A stretch of 64,000 nucleotides of DNA, taken from Phycisphaerae bacterium RAS1. Lineage in GTDB: Bacteria; Planctomycetota; Phycisphaerae; UBA1845; Fen-1342. Location of the stretch: positions 1,612,001 to 1,676,000 of the forward strand of contig SMLU01000001.1 of assembly GCA_007859745.1 (NCBI GenBank). The letters run 5' to 3'. Both the position numbers and the translations under genes were made by a program. Of the stretch, positions 1-11,103 are shown one piece after another; the stretch's first letter is position 1; each line of letters starts with the position of its first letter. The notes below the pieces were generated by a model. The model searched no databases, had not been told where the DNA came from, and saw only the letters and a list, made by a program, of their open reading frames with translations.

Positions 1-37
1 TGCAGCCGTCGGCGTCGTCCTCCACGGGTCTTCTCGC

Positions 38-859
38 ATGCGTTGTCATCCGTTCGATTTGCTGCTGGAAATGGAGTCGGAGTACATCCGCCTCGACTGC
101 GCGGCGCTGCACCTGGCGCGCGACGTGTATCCGCAGCTCAACCTGGACGCCTATCTCGCGCGACTGGACGAAATGGCCGCCGCCGTCGCCCGCCGCCGGC
201 CGGGGCTGTCGGCGACGCTGCGCTACGAGGCCCTGCGCGACGTGCTGGTCGGGGAGTACCGCCTGACGGGCAATCAGAAGAACTACCACGACCCGCAAAA
301 CAGCTACCTGAACCGTGTGATCGAGCGTCACCGCGGCATACCAATCACGCTGGCCGTCGTGTGGATCGAGGTCGGCCGGCGGTTGAAATGGCCCGTCTCC
401 GGCGTGGCGTTTCCCGGGCACTTCCTGGTGCGGATCGACGACCCGGAGCGCTTCGTCATCTGCGACGCATTTCACGCCGGCCGCTCGATGTCCTACGACG
501 ACTGCCGCGATGTGCTCGAAAAGCAGCTTGAAGGCAAGGTTGAGTTCTCGCAGACGTACCTGGCGCCGGTCGACACGCGCGCCATCCTGGCGCGCATGCT
601 CAATAATCTTCACAAGATCTACCTGGGCCGCAACGACTTGCCGCGGCTGGCGAACGTTCTGCGGCGGTTGATCGCGGTCGAGCCGGAACAGGGCCGGCAC
701 CTGCAGGACCTGGCGGCGGTCTGCTACCGGCTGGGAGATATCCGCGCGGCATACGGCTATCTGTCGCTGTATCTGCAGCGCTCGCCGGCCGCGGAGGATC
801 ATGCGGTGGTGCGTCGCAGCCTGGAGCGGCTGGGCGCGGCGATCGCCGCGCGGAACTAG
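38..859 (+). CDS. SirB1-type transglutaminase-like/TPR protein
   Basis: Resembles the SirB1/YchA family, a transglutaminase-fold core followed by a TPR-like tail, whose biochemical role is poorly known. The signature stretch YLNRVIERHRGIPITLAVVW lies near residues 89-108, followed by a cysteine-containing segment (FVICDAFHAG). The C-terminal 100 residues are helical and TPR-like (AYGYLSLYLQRSPAAEDHAV). The frame stays open to the left edge of the window, so the true start may be upstream of the ATG used here. The stop TAG is followed directly by GCGTAGCC and then a long palindrome. The family call is fairly secure; the function is not. Confidence 0.75.
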   Translation: MRCHPFDLLLEMESEYIRLDCAALHLARDVYPQLNLDAYLARLDEMAAAVARRRPGLSATLRYEALRDVLVGEYRLTGNQKNYHDPQNSYLNRVIERHRGIPITLAVVWIEVGRRLKWPVSGVAFPGHFLVRIDDPERFVICDAFHAGRSMSYDDCRDVLEKQLEGKVEFSQTYLAPVDTRAILARMLNNLHKIYLGRNDLPRLANVLRRLIAVEPEQGRHLQDLAAVCYRLGDIRAAYGYLSLYLQRSPAAEDHAVVRRSLERLGAAIAARN

Positions 860-886
860 CGTAGCCGATCAAGAATGGTGCATCAT

Positions 887-942
887 GGGTGGGACGGGCG
901 TCTCGCCCGTCGCGCGGGACGGGCGAGACGCCCGTCCCACCC
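887..942. repeat. REPIN-like palindrome, family A
   Basis: Perfect 25-bp inverted repeat (887-911 and 918-942) with a 6-nt loop. Each arm contains its own smaller palindrome, GACGGGCG(TCT)CGCCCGTC. It sits between two convergent genes. The same arm recurs as an inverted pair at 26,073-26,166. It could act as a bidirectional terminator, but there is no T tract. Confidence 0.85.
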
Positions 943-962
943 AACCCCATGGTCAGCCGCCG

Positions 963-3518
963 TCAGCCTCCCAGCGCCGCGATGAACGGGTTAATGTCCA
1001 GGACGTTCACCTCTCCGTCGTTGTTCAGGTCGCCTAGCGCGATGTTGCAGTTCGGGAAGGCCGCGGTGTAGGCGGCCGGATCGCCCAGCGCCAGCACGAA
1101 TGGATTGATGTCCAGAATGTTCAGCTCGCCGTCGCAGTTCATGTCGCCCAGGATCCACGAGATCAGGTCCAGCGCGGCAAGACGCATCAGCTCGGGTGGG
1201 CTCTTGCCGTTGTTGTTCCAGACGTCATACATGAACTGGCCGTTCAGGTCGGTCACGTTTTCGTCGCGCAGGAACTCGACGAGCTCCTTGCTCATGCTCT
1301 GGTAGTACAGCCGCACCTCGGCGTGCACCGTTCCGGCGGGAATCGTGTAATCCGTGTCGTCCCAGTACTGACCATCCGCATACGCCGCCCCGACGGGCGC
1401 CCCGCCGAAGTTCGCGAACGCCGCATTGTTGAAGCCGCGCGGCGGGATGCGGTTGTCCTTCCAGATCCTGTTGTTGAGCACAAAGTGGAACGACGGGCCT
1501 TCGGGTTCGCCGACCAGCGGCGCGGTGATGCTGTCGAGGCCCGGCTTGGTCTCGTAGACCTTCGCCGTGGGGTCTTCGGTCAGCACGCCCGTCGCCGCGT
1601 TGTAGGCCGCGGATTCGGCGATCAGCTCCATGGCTGCGTTGAAGAAGCGCACGTTGATCCAGATGCGCCGGCCCTCGGGGTAGCCGGTGGGCAGCTTGTG
1701 ACCGGTGTTGTTGGTCACGCTGACGTGCAACTGGTCGCCCTGCTGGAGCGCCAGCATGTCGGCCGCGTTCTGGAGCATGTACTGCGCCCGCGAGATGCCG
1801 ACCACGATGGCGTTGGCGTTGACCTCGTTCGGATAAAGCTCCGGCATGCGCGCCAGCATCCACGTGCTGCCGCCCGCCTGGTCGTGCGACGGCAGGTCAC
1901 TGCGCAGCGGCGTGCCGGCCAGGCTGCACCCGTAGCCGGTGATGGCCCGCATGTGGCAGTCCTGGCAGACGCGCACATACTCGCGGTTCCCGCCGAACGC
2001 CGGGGCGTAGACGCCCGTGGGGGAGTTGTAGGCGCTGTTCAGCCATTCGCTGTAAGTCCGCTCGACGGGCAGCAGGTGATTGGCCGACAGGTTGGAAGCC
2101 GGCGTGTCGAAGGCGTTCGGAACGTAATTGCCGTTGCCGTTCTTCTCGAAGGCCGGGTTGCTGACGTCGTGGCACGTGCCGCACAGCGCCGCCTCGCGGT
2201 GGAAGGGCGAGTACAGGAAGTCGTGCGCGGCGGCGGCATCGGCGAACGGGCCGCGGCGCGTGCCGTTCGGGTCGACCACGTACATGCCGTTGCCCGACTC
2301 CGTCGGCGGGTTGGTCAGACCGGCGAGGATGTCGGCGTCGATCGGCGGGCTGACGCCCGGCTCATAAAACGGGTCGACCAGGTAGTGACAGGTCTCACAG
2401 GAGACGCCGTGCTTGTCGATCGCGAGCAATTGCGATCCGTCGGTGGGGACGGATCGGCCGCGCAGCCAGCCGGAGGACATGTGGCAGCGCAGGCAGAGGT
2501 CGCCGGAGTCCGGCGCGTCCTGGTTGGCGACGGACACCGAGGCCAGGAAGAGCGGGTCGCGCGAGGCGTGCGCCATCATGCCGCCCTGCCAGGTGAAGAG
2601 CTGCTCGACGAACATGTCGTAGCTGCCGTGACAGCCGTCGCAGGCGGTCGGGCCGAAGAACTCGGGCGACTGCAGCGGCTGCGAGCCGGGCATGTCGAAA
2701 TCGCGCAGCGTGGTCGGCGCGATGCCGCCGGGCGGGCGGATGACGTTAAAGACAGCGTCGCTCTCGTCGCTGCCTTCGTTGAAATAATTGTCGAGTGCGA
2801 CGACGCGGATTTTGGCCTGGGTCGTCGGCCGGTTGGCGACGAACCAGGTGAAGCTGTTCGTGTCGAAGAGGTTCAGGGCCAGCGGCTTCCAGGTGCCGCC
2901 GTTATCCAGCGAAACGAAGATGCTCGTCGCCCCGATGCCGCTCGGGTCGGTCGCGGTCCATTGCACGGTCGTGCTCGCGTTGCCGACGTACGTCTCGCCG
3001 CCGTTGGGGCTGATCACCGTGACCACCGGCGGAGTCGTGTCGCCCCCGGTTACCGGCGTCAGATAGTCGAGCAACTCTGCCTGATTCACGTTCGACACGC
3101 CGCCGACGTTCGCGGCGCTCAACCCCGGAAACGTCGGTGTGTTGACGTAGCTGGTCGTGTCGGTCGCCTCGACCTGCGTGCCGAAGTTGTCGCCCTCGGC
3201 GTCGATGCCGGCGACCGATGCAATCGCCTGGGCACGCCCCGCGCTGTTGTTGGGGAAGCCCGGCAGGGCCAGCTCAACGCGCTGGCCGTAGGGGTTTCGC
3301 GCTCCGCCGCCGTTGAAGTTGTAATGGCAGACGCCGCAGTGCACCGGATGGCTCGGGACGCTGTCGAGCACGCTGCCGACCGCGTTCGGATAGACGGCGA
3401 AGAACGCCGAACGGATGTTCGATCTGGCGCCGGCGGAAGGCGTCAGGACCAGAGCACACAGCAGGACCGCAAGGTGCAGTGAGTCGCGCAGTGCCGAACG
3501 TGTAGTTGCGGATGTCAT
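963..3518 (-). CDS. secreted six-haem cytochrome c with C-terminal dockerin
   Basis: An 851-residue exported electron-transfer protein. Six CxxCH haem-binding motifs lie at about residues 61, 293, 342, 374, 446 and 518. A signal peptide covers residues 1-32 (hydrophobic LHLAVLLCALVL, then SAGA). A bacterial Ig-like/Fn3-type segment follows between the first and second haem sites. The last 62 residues form a dockerin-like module with two Asp-rich calcium loops ([17 protein letters not shown] and GDLNNDGEVNVLDINPF). The start at 3518 is chosen because GAGGAGAAGG lies just before it and the signal peptide follows; the reading frame is open 166 codons further upstream, but that stretch has no protein-like composition. 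The redox partner is unknown. Confidence 0.85.
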   Translation of the reverse strand: MTSATTRSALRDSLHLAVLLCALVLTPSAGARSNIRSAFFAVYPNAVGSVLDSVPSHPVHCGVCHYNFNGGGARNPYGQRVELALPGFPNNSAGRAQAIASVAGIDAEGDNFGTQVEATDTTSYVNTPTFPGLSAANVGGVSNVNQAELLDYLTPVTGGDTTPPVVTVISPNGGETYVGNASTTVQWTATDPSGIGATSIFVSLDNGGTWKPLALNLFDTNSFTWFVANRPTTQAKIRVVALDNYFNEGSDESDAVFNVIRPPGGIAPTTLRDFDMPGSQPLQSPEFFGPTACDGCHGSYDMFVEQLFTWQGGMMAHASRDPLFLASVSVANQDAPDSGDLCLRCHMSSGWLRGRSVPTDGSQLLAIDKHGVSCETCHYLVDPFYEPGVSPPIDADILAGLTNPPTESGNGMYVVDPNGTRRGPFADAAAAHDFLYSPFHREAALCGTCHDVSNPAFEKNGNGNYVPNAFDTPASNLSANHLLPVERTYSEWLNSAYNSPTGVYAPAFGGNREYVRVCQDCHMRAITGYGCSLAGTPLRSDLPSHDQAGGSTWMLARMPELYPNEVNANAIVVGISRAQYMLQNAADMLALQQGDQLHVSVTNNTGHKLPTGYPEGRRIWINVRFFNAAMELIAESAAYNAATGVLTEDPTAKVYETKPGLDSITAPLVGEPEGPSFHFVLNNRIWKDNRIPPRGFNNAAFANFGGAPVGAAYADGQYWDDTDYTIPAGTVHAEVRLYYQSMSKELVEFLRDENVTDLNGQFMYDVWNNNGKSPPELMRLAALDLISWILGDMNCDGELNILDINPFVLALGDPAAYTAAFPNCNIALGDLNNDGEVNVLDINPFIAALGG

Positions 3519-3955
3519 GTCCTTCTCCTCTTCCAGCGTCCGACGGAAGGCAGCCGGGCGCGCAGCCAAGCGCGCCGGCTTGAAGGCCTGGGTACGTAAC
3601 GCCTCCGCGGACGCAGAGATGCTTGGCGGATTGACAAGCAATCCGTATGCCGCGGCGCATATTTCCCGGTCCGTCGGCGCGCGGCCCGGACTGGGCATCC
3701 AACCCCGTTTCCAGGTAACTACGCAGGCCACCCGACGACGACGGCGCCCCGCACCACCGCAGCACCTGTGGGAGATCACGCAGCCCTGCGGATTTTCACA
3801 CGCCGCATGCCCGCCCGGCCCGCCGGGGTTATCCGCCCGAACCCGCCGCGCCAAGCGGCGGGTCGACCTCAATGCCATCGGTCTTCCTTGAGGCCACACG
3901 ACTGTCCGGCTAGCGTACGCAGCATCTCGCAACCACGACCTTGGAGGACACCTGC
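3519..3955. other. intergenic region between divergent genes
   Basis: Holds the divergent promoters of the cytochrome gene and the selenoprotein gene. A single arm of palindrome family D (GAACCCGCCGCGCCAAGCGG type) lies at 3839-3863. Read on the minus strand, I saw no recognisable riboswitch. No gene is supported here, although the frame on the minus strand is open. Confidence 0.5.
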
Positions 3956-5071
3956 ATGAGACGTCGGAGAGTCGCGCTCGCGGCCCTGTTCGCCGTCGCG
4001 ATCGCGCCTGCCGCATGGGCGGACGAGGAAATCGACAAGCTGCGCGAGGGCTTCGAGCAGGCTCAGCGTAAGTTCTACGATGAGGTGCGCGCCCTGCACG
4101 ACAAGGGCGATCGCGAAGCGGGCCAGAAGCTCTACGCCGCGCGGGCCCATGTCAAGGAATTCGCGCCGAGGTTCGCCGCGTACGCCGAGAAACACGCCGG
4201 CAAGCCCGAGGCGATCCCCGCGCTGGTCTGGATGGTCGCCAATCCGCTTGAGGAACCCGCGCCGGGCAAGCCCTCGGCCGGGGCGCAGCAGGCGCTGAAG
4301 ACGCTGACCGAGAAGCACGCCGCCGACGCCGGCATCGCGGCCCAGTTCGAGGCGCTCGGCGCCGCATCCTGGACGTGCGGCGACGATGCGGCGCTGGCGT
4401 TCTTTGAGCGCGTCGCCAGGGAGAACAAGGACAAGGAAGCCGTCGCGGGCGCGAAATACAACGTCGGGCTGATCCACTATCAGTACGCCGAATGGCCCGC
4501 GGACGACGGCAAGGCGAAACCGGACGCCGACGAGCGGCGCAAGAAGGCGGTCGATCTTTTCCGCGCCGTCGCGAAAGAGCACGCCGGCACGGCGGGCGCA
4601 GCGCAGGCGGAGCCGTTTATTTTCGAGCTGGACCGGCTTCAGGTCGGCATGACCGCGCCGGACTTCGAGGGACCGGGGCTGGACGAAAAGACCATCAAGC
4701 TGTCGCAGTTCCGCGGGAAAGTGGTGGTGATCGACTTCTGGGGGTTCTGGTGAGGCGGCTGCGTGGAAATGCTGCCTGAGCAGCGCGAACTGGTGAAGCA
4801 CATGCAGGGCAAACCGTTCGTGCTCCTCGGGATCAACAGCGATCGGGACCGGTCGGTCCTGAAAGAGAAGTTCGAGAAAGAGCAGATCACGTGGCCCAAC
4901 ATCATCGGCGGCGAACCGCGCAAGAACGAGATCTGCCGCAAGTGGAACGTCCGCGGTTTTCCCACGCTGTTCGTGCTGGATCATGAGGGCAAAATCTTCA
5001 AGCGCGGCTACCTGTCGCACGACGAGGTCGCCAAGGCCGCGGAGGAATTGGTCGCGAAGGCGCCCAGGTAG
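3956..5071 (+). CDS. TlpA/AhpC-type thioredoxin-fold protein, probable selenoprotein (TGA at 4751)
   Basis: Read through one in-frame TGA this is a 371-residue exported protein. It has a signal peptide (MRRRRVALAALFAVAIAPAA), a helical TPR-like middle (about 25-220) and a C-terminal TlpA-like thioredoxin domain. The redox motif is FWGFW-U-GGC: the TGA (residue 266) replaces the first Cys of CxxC, and the resolving Cys follows three codons later. Both halves are clearly one domain, since APDF...KVVVIDFW precedes the TGA and VLLGINSD, GFPTLFVLD (with the cis-Pro) and KIFKRGYL follow it in the same frame. The start at 3956 has GGAGG 8 nt upstream. TGA differs from a Cys TGC/TGT codon by one base, so a mutation or read error is the main alternative. 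If TGA stopped translation, the product would lose its active site. The gene is followed on the same strand by the nuclease-like gene. Confidence 0.75.
4751..4784 (+). promoter_or_regulatory. candidate bacterial SECIS just after the TGA
   Basis: Two hairpins can form directly after the TGA. GGCGGC (4754-4759) can pair with GCTGCC (4771-4776), with one G-U pair, leaving an 11-nt loop whose second base is G. Alternatively GCTGC (4771-4775) pairs with GCAGC (4780-4784) around a 4-nt loop about 22 nt past the TGA. The second has the spacing expected of bacterial SECIS elements but lacks the usual early G in the loop. Neither is a textbook match, so this is an inference. Confidence 0.35.
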
Positions 5072-5143
5072 GGCGGATTGGCTTGCCCGGCGCACCGGCG
5101 AACGGCTACGATTCACGCTGAATTCACTTCAAGCGAGAGTCTT

Positions 5144-5881
5144 ATGAGAAACGCCGGCGCGCGCCGTATCGGGCGCGCCATCCGCTTGAGTGTCGGCTTG
5201 TTCCTAGTGGCGTGCCTCGTGCGCGCCGATGACGAACTGCCGCCGCCCATGCCCAGCTACGATTTCAAGGCCGTTCCGGTTGCGAAAGTCATCGAAATCG
5301 TCAGCCCCACCGCCATCGACGTGACCGGCGGCGGAAAGAAGCAGAAGTTGCTGCTGACCGGCGTGTCGGCGGCGTCGGGTGAGGCTGCGGACTCGGCGCA
5401 GGCGTTTCTGCAGAACCTGCTGGCCGGCGAGTCGGTCTTCGTTATTCAGGATGAGTCGGCGCCCGCGAAGGACGCGGACGGACGGCAGCGCGTCTACGTC
5501 TTTCGGGCGCCGGACGGCGCCTTCGTCAATCTCGAACTGGTGCGGCTGGGATATCTGCAAGTCGACGAGTCCGCGGAATTCCGCCATCAGAAGGTCTTCA
5601 AGCACTACGAGCACATCGCCCGACAGGCGCGCAAAGGCGCCTGGAAGACCAGCGATCCGCCGGACCCGAACGCAAAACGCGACGGGACCCCCGCCGCGCG
5701 CGACTCACGCGGCGAGCAACCGCGAGCCGGCGGCGTGCTGCACGTCTACGTCACGAAGAGCGGCAAGAAGTACCACTTGAAAGAGTGCAAGCACATCAGC
5801 GCCGGGGCCGAGGCAGTGACCGTCGCCGAGGCCAAGCAGCGCGGCTACACTGCCTGCCTGGTATGCAAACCCCCGAAGTGA
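5144..5881 (+). CDS. exported staphylococcal-nuclease-like protein with C-terminal metal-binding motif
   Basis: The central part (about residues 35-175) resembles the SNase/thermonuclease fold: KVIEIVSPTAIDV, then LLLTGVSA, VYVFRAPDGAFVNLELVRLG and GAWKTSDPP. The classical catalytic Arg/Glu pattern is not obvious, so activity is uncertain. A signal peptide is evident (LSVGLFLVACLVRA). The C-terminus, KKYHLKECKH...GYTACLVCKPP, is a C-H-C-C cluster of the kind often appended to secreted nuclease-like proteins, perhaps binding zinc. The start at 5144 gives the signal peptide. Its 3' end overlaps purN by 19 bp, so the two are probably co-transcribed. Confidence 0.7.
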   Translation: MRNAGARRIGRAIRLSVGLFLVACLVRADDELPPPMPSYDFKAVPVAKVIEIVSPTAIDVTGGGKKQKLLLTGVSAASGEAADSAQAFLQNLLAGESVFVIQDESAPAKDADGRQRVYVFRAPDGAFVNLELVRLGYLQVDESAEFRHQKVFKHYEHIARQARKGAWKTSDPPDPNAKRDGTPAARDSRGEQPRAGGVLHVYVTKSGKKYHLKECKHISAGAEAVTVAEAKQRGYTACLVCKPPK

Positions 5882-6534
5882 GCTTCGCCGCCGCCCCGCG
5901 CCGCGGCGGACTGCGCCTGGGTGTGCTGATTTCCGGCGGCGGGACGACGCTATCCAATCTCTTTCAGGAGCAGCGCGCCGATCGCCTCGGCGGGGCACAA
6001 ATCGTCCAAGTGATCAGCTCGCGCGGCACGGTTGCGGGAGTCCGTATCGCGCGTGACGCGGAGCTTCCGGTCGACATCGTCCGCCGCAGGGATTTCCCCG
6101 ACGATCTCAGATTCTCTGCCGCCCTCGAAGCCCGGCTGGAAGCGAGCCGCTGCGACCTGGCGCTGCTGGCCGGGTTTCTGTGCTACTGGCATCTATCGCC
6201 GCGCTGGCTGGGGCGCGTGCTGAATATCCACCCGTCGCTCTTGCCGCGTTTCGGCGGCCAGGGGATGTTCGGGCGCCGCGTGCATGAGGCGGTGCTGGCG
6301 GCAAGCGAGCGCGAGTCGGGCTGCACCGTGCACCTGGTGGATAATGAGTACGACCACGGGCCGATCGTGGCCCAGTCGCGCGTCGCCGTGCTTCCGGCGG
6401 ACACGCCCGACACGCTGGCGGCGCGCGTGATGCAGGCGGAGCGCGAGCTGTATCCGCAGGTTATCCGGCGGGTCGCCGCGAACGGCGTCGGCTGGCTCCA
6501 GGCGGCGTGGCGTGGCGCCACCGCTTGTGGATGA
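5863..6534 (+). CDS. purN: phosphoribosylglycinamide formyltransferase
   Basis: Catalyses formyl transfer from 10-formyl-tetrahydrofolate to GAR in de novo purine synthesis, in the cytoplasm. Visible family features are the N-terminal LRLGVLISGGGTTLSNL loop that binds GAR phosphate, NIHPSLLPRFGG with the catalytic Asn and His, and GCTVHLVDNEYDHGPIVAQ with the catalytic Asp. At 223 residues it has the family length. The ATG at 5863 lies inside the end of the upstream nuclease-like gene, which implies translational coupling. There is no functional link between the two that I can see. Confidence 0.93.
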   Translation: MQTPEVSFAAAPRRGGLRLGVLISGGGTTLSNLFQEQRADRLGGAQIVQVISSRGTVAGVRIARDAELPVDIVRRRDFPDDLRFSAALEARLEASRCDLALLAGFLCYWHLSPRWLGRVLNIHPSLLPRFGGQGMFGRRVHEAVLAASERESGCTVHLVDNEYDHGPIVAQSRVAVLPADTPDTLAARVMQAERELYPQVIRRVAANGVGWLQAAWRGATACG

Positions 6535-6601
6535 TGGCGGCCGCCGAGCCGTTTTGTTGAGCCTGCGCGATCTGCTATGCTGGGGCGGGAAGGTGAGCCG
6601 C

Positions 6602-8428
6602 ATGGCATTCGCGCGATTTCGGATGTTCGTCGCGGCGGCGACGGCCATCATGGGCGGCAGCTTGGCGACCGCCGGGGACGCCGCGGTCCAGGGGCCGAGC
6701 ACGCTGCAGCCGCCCTATCTGCTCCCGTCCGATCCTTCCTCGGGCGTACGCGTGATTTCGATCATCAGCAACGGAAACGGAGTCGCGGCTCCGGACGAGA
6801 CGCATCCGCGGCTGAACGGGGCCGCGGTCTATCGGCTGGTCGGCGCGCCGGACGGGCTGGGAGCGCTGCGGAGCGACAACGACCTCGCGGACGGCACGTT
6901 TACGCTGCTGTGCAATCACGAACTCAGCGACAACGTCGGCTTGATTCGCGATCACGGCAATCGCGGCGCTTTCGTGTCGCGCTGGACCATCCACGCCGAC
7001 CCGGCCAATCTCGCAGTCATTGGCGGGCAGGACCTGATTCAGGGCGTCTTCCTCTACAACACGACCAGCGGCAACTTCAACTTCTACGACGCCGCCGCGC
7101 CGATGCCGCGCTACTTCAACAACGTGCTCAGCCCGCCGCCGGCGTTCGCGCCCTTCTGGGGCATGGCGCGGTTCTGCTCGGCCGACCTGGCGGCGCCCGC
7201 GGCGTATCGCTTTGGCGAACTGGGCACGGATGACCGCATCTTCCTGAACGGCGAAGAAATCGGCAGCCCCGGCCGGTCGTTTGCGCACGTCGCCGGCGGC
7301 GCCGAGGCCGGAACGACCTACGAGCTGCCCTGGCTGGGCGACTGCTCGCGCGAGAATGCCGTGGCCTGTCCATTTCCGCAGGTCAAGACGATCGTCATCA
7401 GTCTCGACGACTCGTCACCCGGGCAGGTGTACGTGTACGTGGGCGAAAAGAGCAACGCCGGCACGACCACCGACCGGGCGGGGTTGAATCACGGCCTGGT
7501 CTACGGCGTCGTCGTGCCCGATCCGCCGCTGGTCAGCGGCGTGGCGACCGAGAGCCGCACGAACGTGCTGGGCAACGGCGTGCGGGTCGAGAGCAAGCCG
7601 TTCTCGCTGTTCAATCTCGGCTCGGTGCAGGCGACGACCGGCGCGGTTCTGAACAGCGCCAGCAATGCCAATCTTGTGCTGAACTTCCGTCGACCCGAGG
7701 ACGGGGCCTGGGACCTGAACGACGCGAGCGTGTTCTACTTCGCCACCACGGACGACGATCCGGGCAACAGCCGGCTGTGGAAACTCGATTTCGACGACAT
7801 CACTCAGCCCGCGCTCGGCGGCGTGCTGACGATGCTGGGCGACGGCAGCAGCGCCGCCACGTTCGCGGGCGGAATCACCTCGGCCAGCGGCGCCACCGAC
7901 GTGCGCATGCTGGACAACCTCTGCGCCGTCGCCAGCGGCTGCCTGCTGATTCAGGAGGACGTGGGAGAGGATTCGCGGCGGGCGCGGGTCTGGCGCTACG
8001 ACCTGGCGGCCGACAGCATGACCGAGGTCGCCATCGCCGATCCGGCCCGGTTTGTTTCGGGCGGGGCGAATTTCCTGACGATCGATGAGGAGAGCTCCGG
8101 GATCATCGACGCGTCCGGCGTCCTGGGTCCGGGCTGGTTCCTGTTGACGCTGATGGCGCACTATTCGAGCACGTTTGAGCTGGTCGAAGGCGGCCAGATC
8201 ATGGCGATGTTCGTGCCGCAGACGCTGCCTCTGATCCTCGGCGACGCCAACTGCGACGGAGTGGTCAACATTCTGGACATCAACCCGTTCATTCTCGCGC
8301 TCGGCGACCCGCTGGCCTACGCCGCCGAATATCCCTTTTGCGATGTCGCGCGCTGCGACATGAACGGCGACGGCCTCGCCGATATCCTGGACATCAACCC
8401 GTTCGTCACCGCGATTCTGAACCGCTGA
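6602..8428 (+). CDS. PhoX/DUF839-like secreted protein with dockerin
   Basis: A 608-residue exported protein. The body resembles the DUF839/PhoX beta-propeller family, which includes calcium-dependent alkaline phosphatases: [15 protein letters not shown] near the N-terminus, [11 protein letters not shown] in the middle, and [19 protein letters not shown] towards the end. Whether the metal-binding catalytic residues are complete cannot be judged here. A signal peptide lies at the N-terminus ([20 protein letters not shown]). The last 65 residues are a dockerin-like module ([16 protein letters not shown] and [16 protein letters not shown]). The ATG at 6602 is preceded by GGGAAGGTGAG. It is one of three dockerin-bearing proteins in the window. 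Confidence 0.75.
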   Translation: MAFARFRMFVAAATAIMGGSLATAGDAAVQGPSTLQPPYLLPSDPSSGVRVISIISNGNGVAAPDETHPRLNGAAVYRLVGAPDGLGALRSDNDLADGTFTLLCNHELSDNVGLIRDHGNRGAFVSRWTIHADPANLAVIGGQDLIQGVFLYNTTSGNFNFYDAAAPMPRYFNNVLSPPPAFAPFWGMARFCSADLAAPAAYRFGELGTDDRIFLNGEEIGSPGRSFAHVAGGAEAGTTYELPWLGDCSRENAVACPFPQVKTIVISLDDSSPGQVYVYVGEKSNAGTTTDRAGLNHGLVYGVVVPDPPLVSGVATESRTNVLGNGVRVESKPFSLFNLGSVQATTGAVLNSASNANLVLNFRRPEDGAWDLNDASVFYFATTDDDPGNSRLWKLDFDDITQPALGGVLTMLGDGSSAATFAGGITSASGATDVRMLDNLCAVASGCLLIQEDVGEDSRRARVWRYDLAADSMTEVAIADPARFVSGGANFLTIDEESSGIIDASGVLGPGWFLLTLMAHYSSTFELVEGGQIMAMFVPQTLPLILGDANCDGVVNILDINPFILALGDPLAYAAEYPFCDVARCDMNGDGLADILDINPFVTAILNR

Positions 8429-8495
8429 CAACTCGCGCCGGTCTGCGCCCGCGCCCTTGCGCCCCAGCCCCTCTCGCCCGTACCATACCCCGCCT

Positions 8496-10424
<1,929 letters not shown>

Positions 10425-10454
<30 letters not shown>

Positions 10455-10506
10455 TCACCGGGAACGTCTCTAAGTCACAACGGCCGGCACGGGGGCCGGC
10501 CGCTAC
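10425..10506. repeat. REPIN-like palindrome, family F
   Basis: Perfect 29-bp inverted repeat, arms 10,425-10,453 and 10,478-10,506, with a 24-nt spacer. The left arm encodes the end of glnS, whose TGA stop lies at the arm's edge. The right arm ends 22 nt before the dut start codon. It could terminate glnS or set the level of dut. Confidence 0.85.
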
Positions 10507-10528
10507 CGGCAACGCACTGGAGCGCCGC

Positions 10529-10978
10529 ATGCGACCGACGCTGAAAATCCGCCGCGACGAAGGCTGCGACGACATCCCGCTTCCCCGCTACCAAAGCGAA
10601 CACGCCGCCGGATTGGACCTGCACGCTGCGGTTAACGAGCCGCTGGTGATTCACCCCGGCGACGTGCGCCTGGTTCCGACCGGTCTGTTCGTCGAGATTC
10701 CGATCGGCTTCGAGGGGCAGATTCGCGCCCGCAGCGGCATGGCGCTCAAGCACGGCCTGATCGTGCCGAACGCGCCGGGGACGATCGACGCCGACTATCG
10801 CGGCCAGGTGCAGGTGATCGTCGGCAACTGCGCCCGGGAGCCCTTTACGATCACGCGCGGCATGCGCATTGCGCAGCTAGTCATTGCTCCGGTTCAGATG
10901 GTGGACATTCAGGAGACGACGCACCTGAGTGAGACCGCGCGCGGTGCGGGCGGATTCGGGCACACGGGCCGCGGATGA
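10529..10978 (+). CDS. dut: dUTP diphosphatase
   Basis: Trimeric-type dUTPase of 149 residues that hydrolyses dUTP to dUMP and keeps uracil out of DNA. All five family motifs are visible: AGLDLHA (1), RSGMALKHGL (2), GTIDADYRGQVQV (3), RIAQLVIAP (4) and GAGGFGHTG (5, with His in the place often held by Ser). The ATG at 10,529 comes just after palindrome family F and has only a weak ribosome binding site. The length agrees with the family. Confidence 0.93.
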   Translation: MRPTLKIRRDEGCDDIPLPRYQSEHAAGLDLHAAVNEPLVIHPGDVRLVPTGLFVEIPIGFEGQIRARSGMALKHGLIVPNAPGTIDADYRGQVQVIVGNCAREPFTITRGMRIAQLVIAPVQMVDIQETTHLSETARGAGGFGHTGRG

Positions 10979-10990
10979 CGGCCTCGCCCT

Positions 10991-11062
10991 GGGGGACCGG
11001 CCTCCGGCCGGTCGGTAGTTCTCACCGTGGCTGGCAAGACCGGGCCAGAGGCCGGTCCCCCC
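10991..11062. repeat. REPIN-like palindrome, family C
   Basis: Inverted pair with arms 10,991-11,013 and 11,038-11,062, each containing GACCGGCC...GGCCGGTC. It lies between dut and guaB. Related copies occur at 15,309-15,376 and as a tandem array at 21,102-21,190. Confidence 0.8.
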
Positions 11063-11103
11063 GGCGATATTGACGCGCGCGCGACGCCCCGTATCATTTC
11101 CCC

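Noticed and set aside
1323-3482. 719-residue frame opposite the six-haem cytochrome
   Set aside because: Antisense to a gene with signal peptide, six haem motifs and dockerin; no domain in the shadow.
3519-3955. Riboswitch upstream of the cytochrome gene
   Set aside because: I compared the minus-strand leader with cyclic-di-GMP and cobalamin aptamer cores from memory and saw no match; a covariance search would be needed to go further.
3956-4753. Ordinary short protein ending at the TGA at 4751
   Set aside because: This would end immediately before the redox motif and leave a perfectly framed second half of the domain without its own signal peptide.
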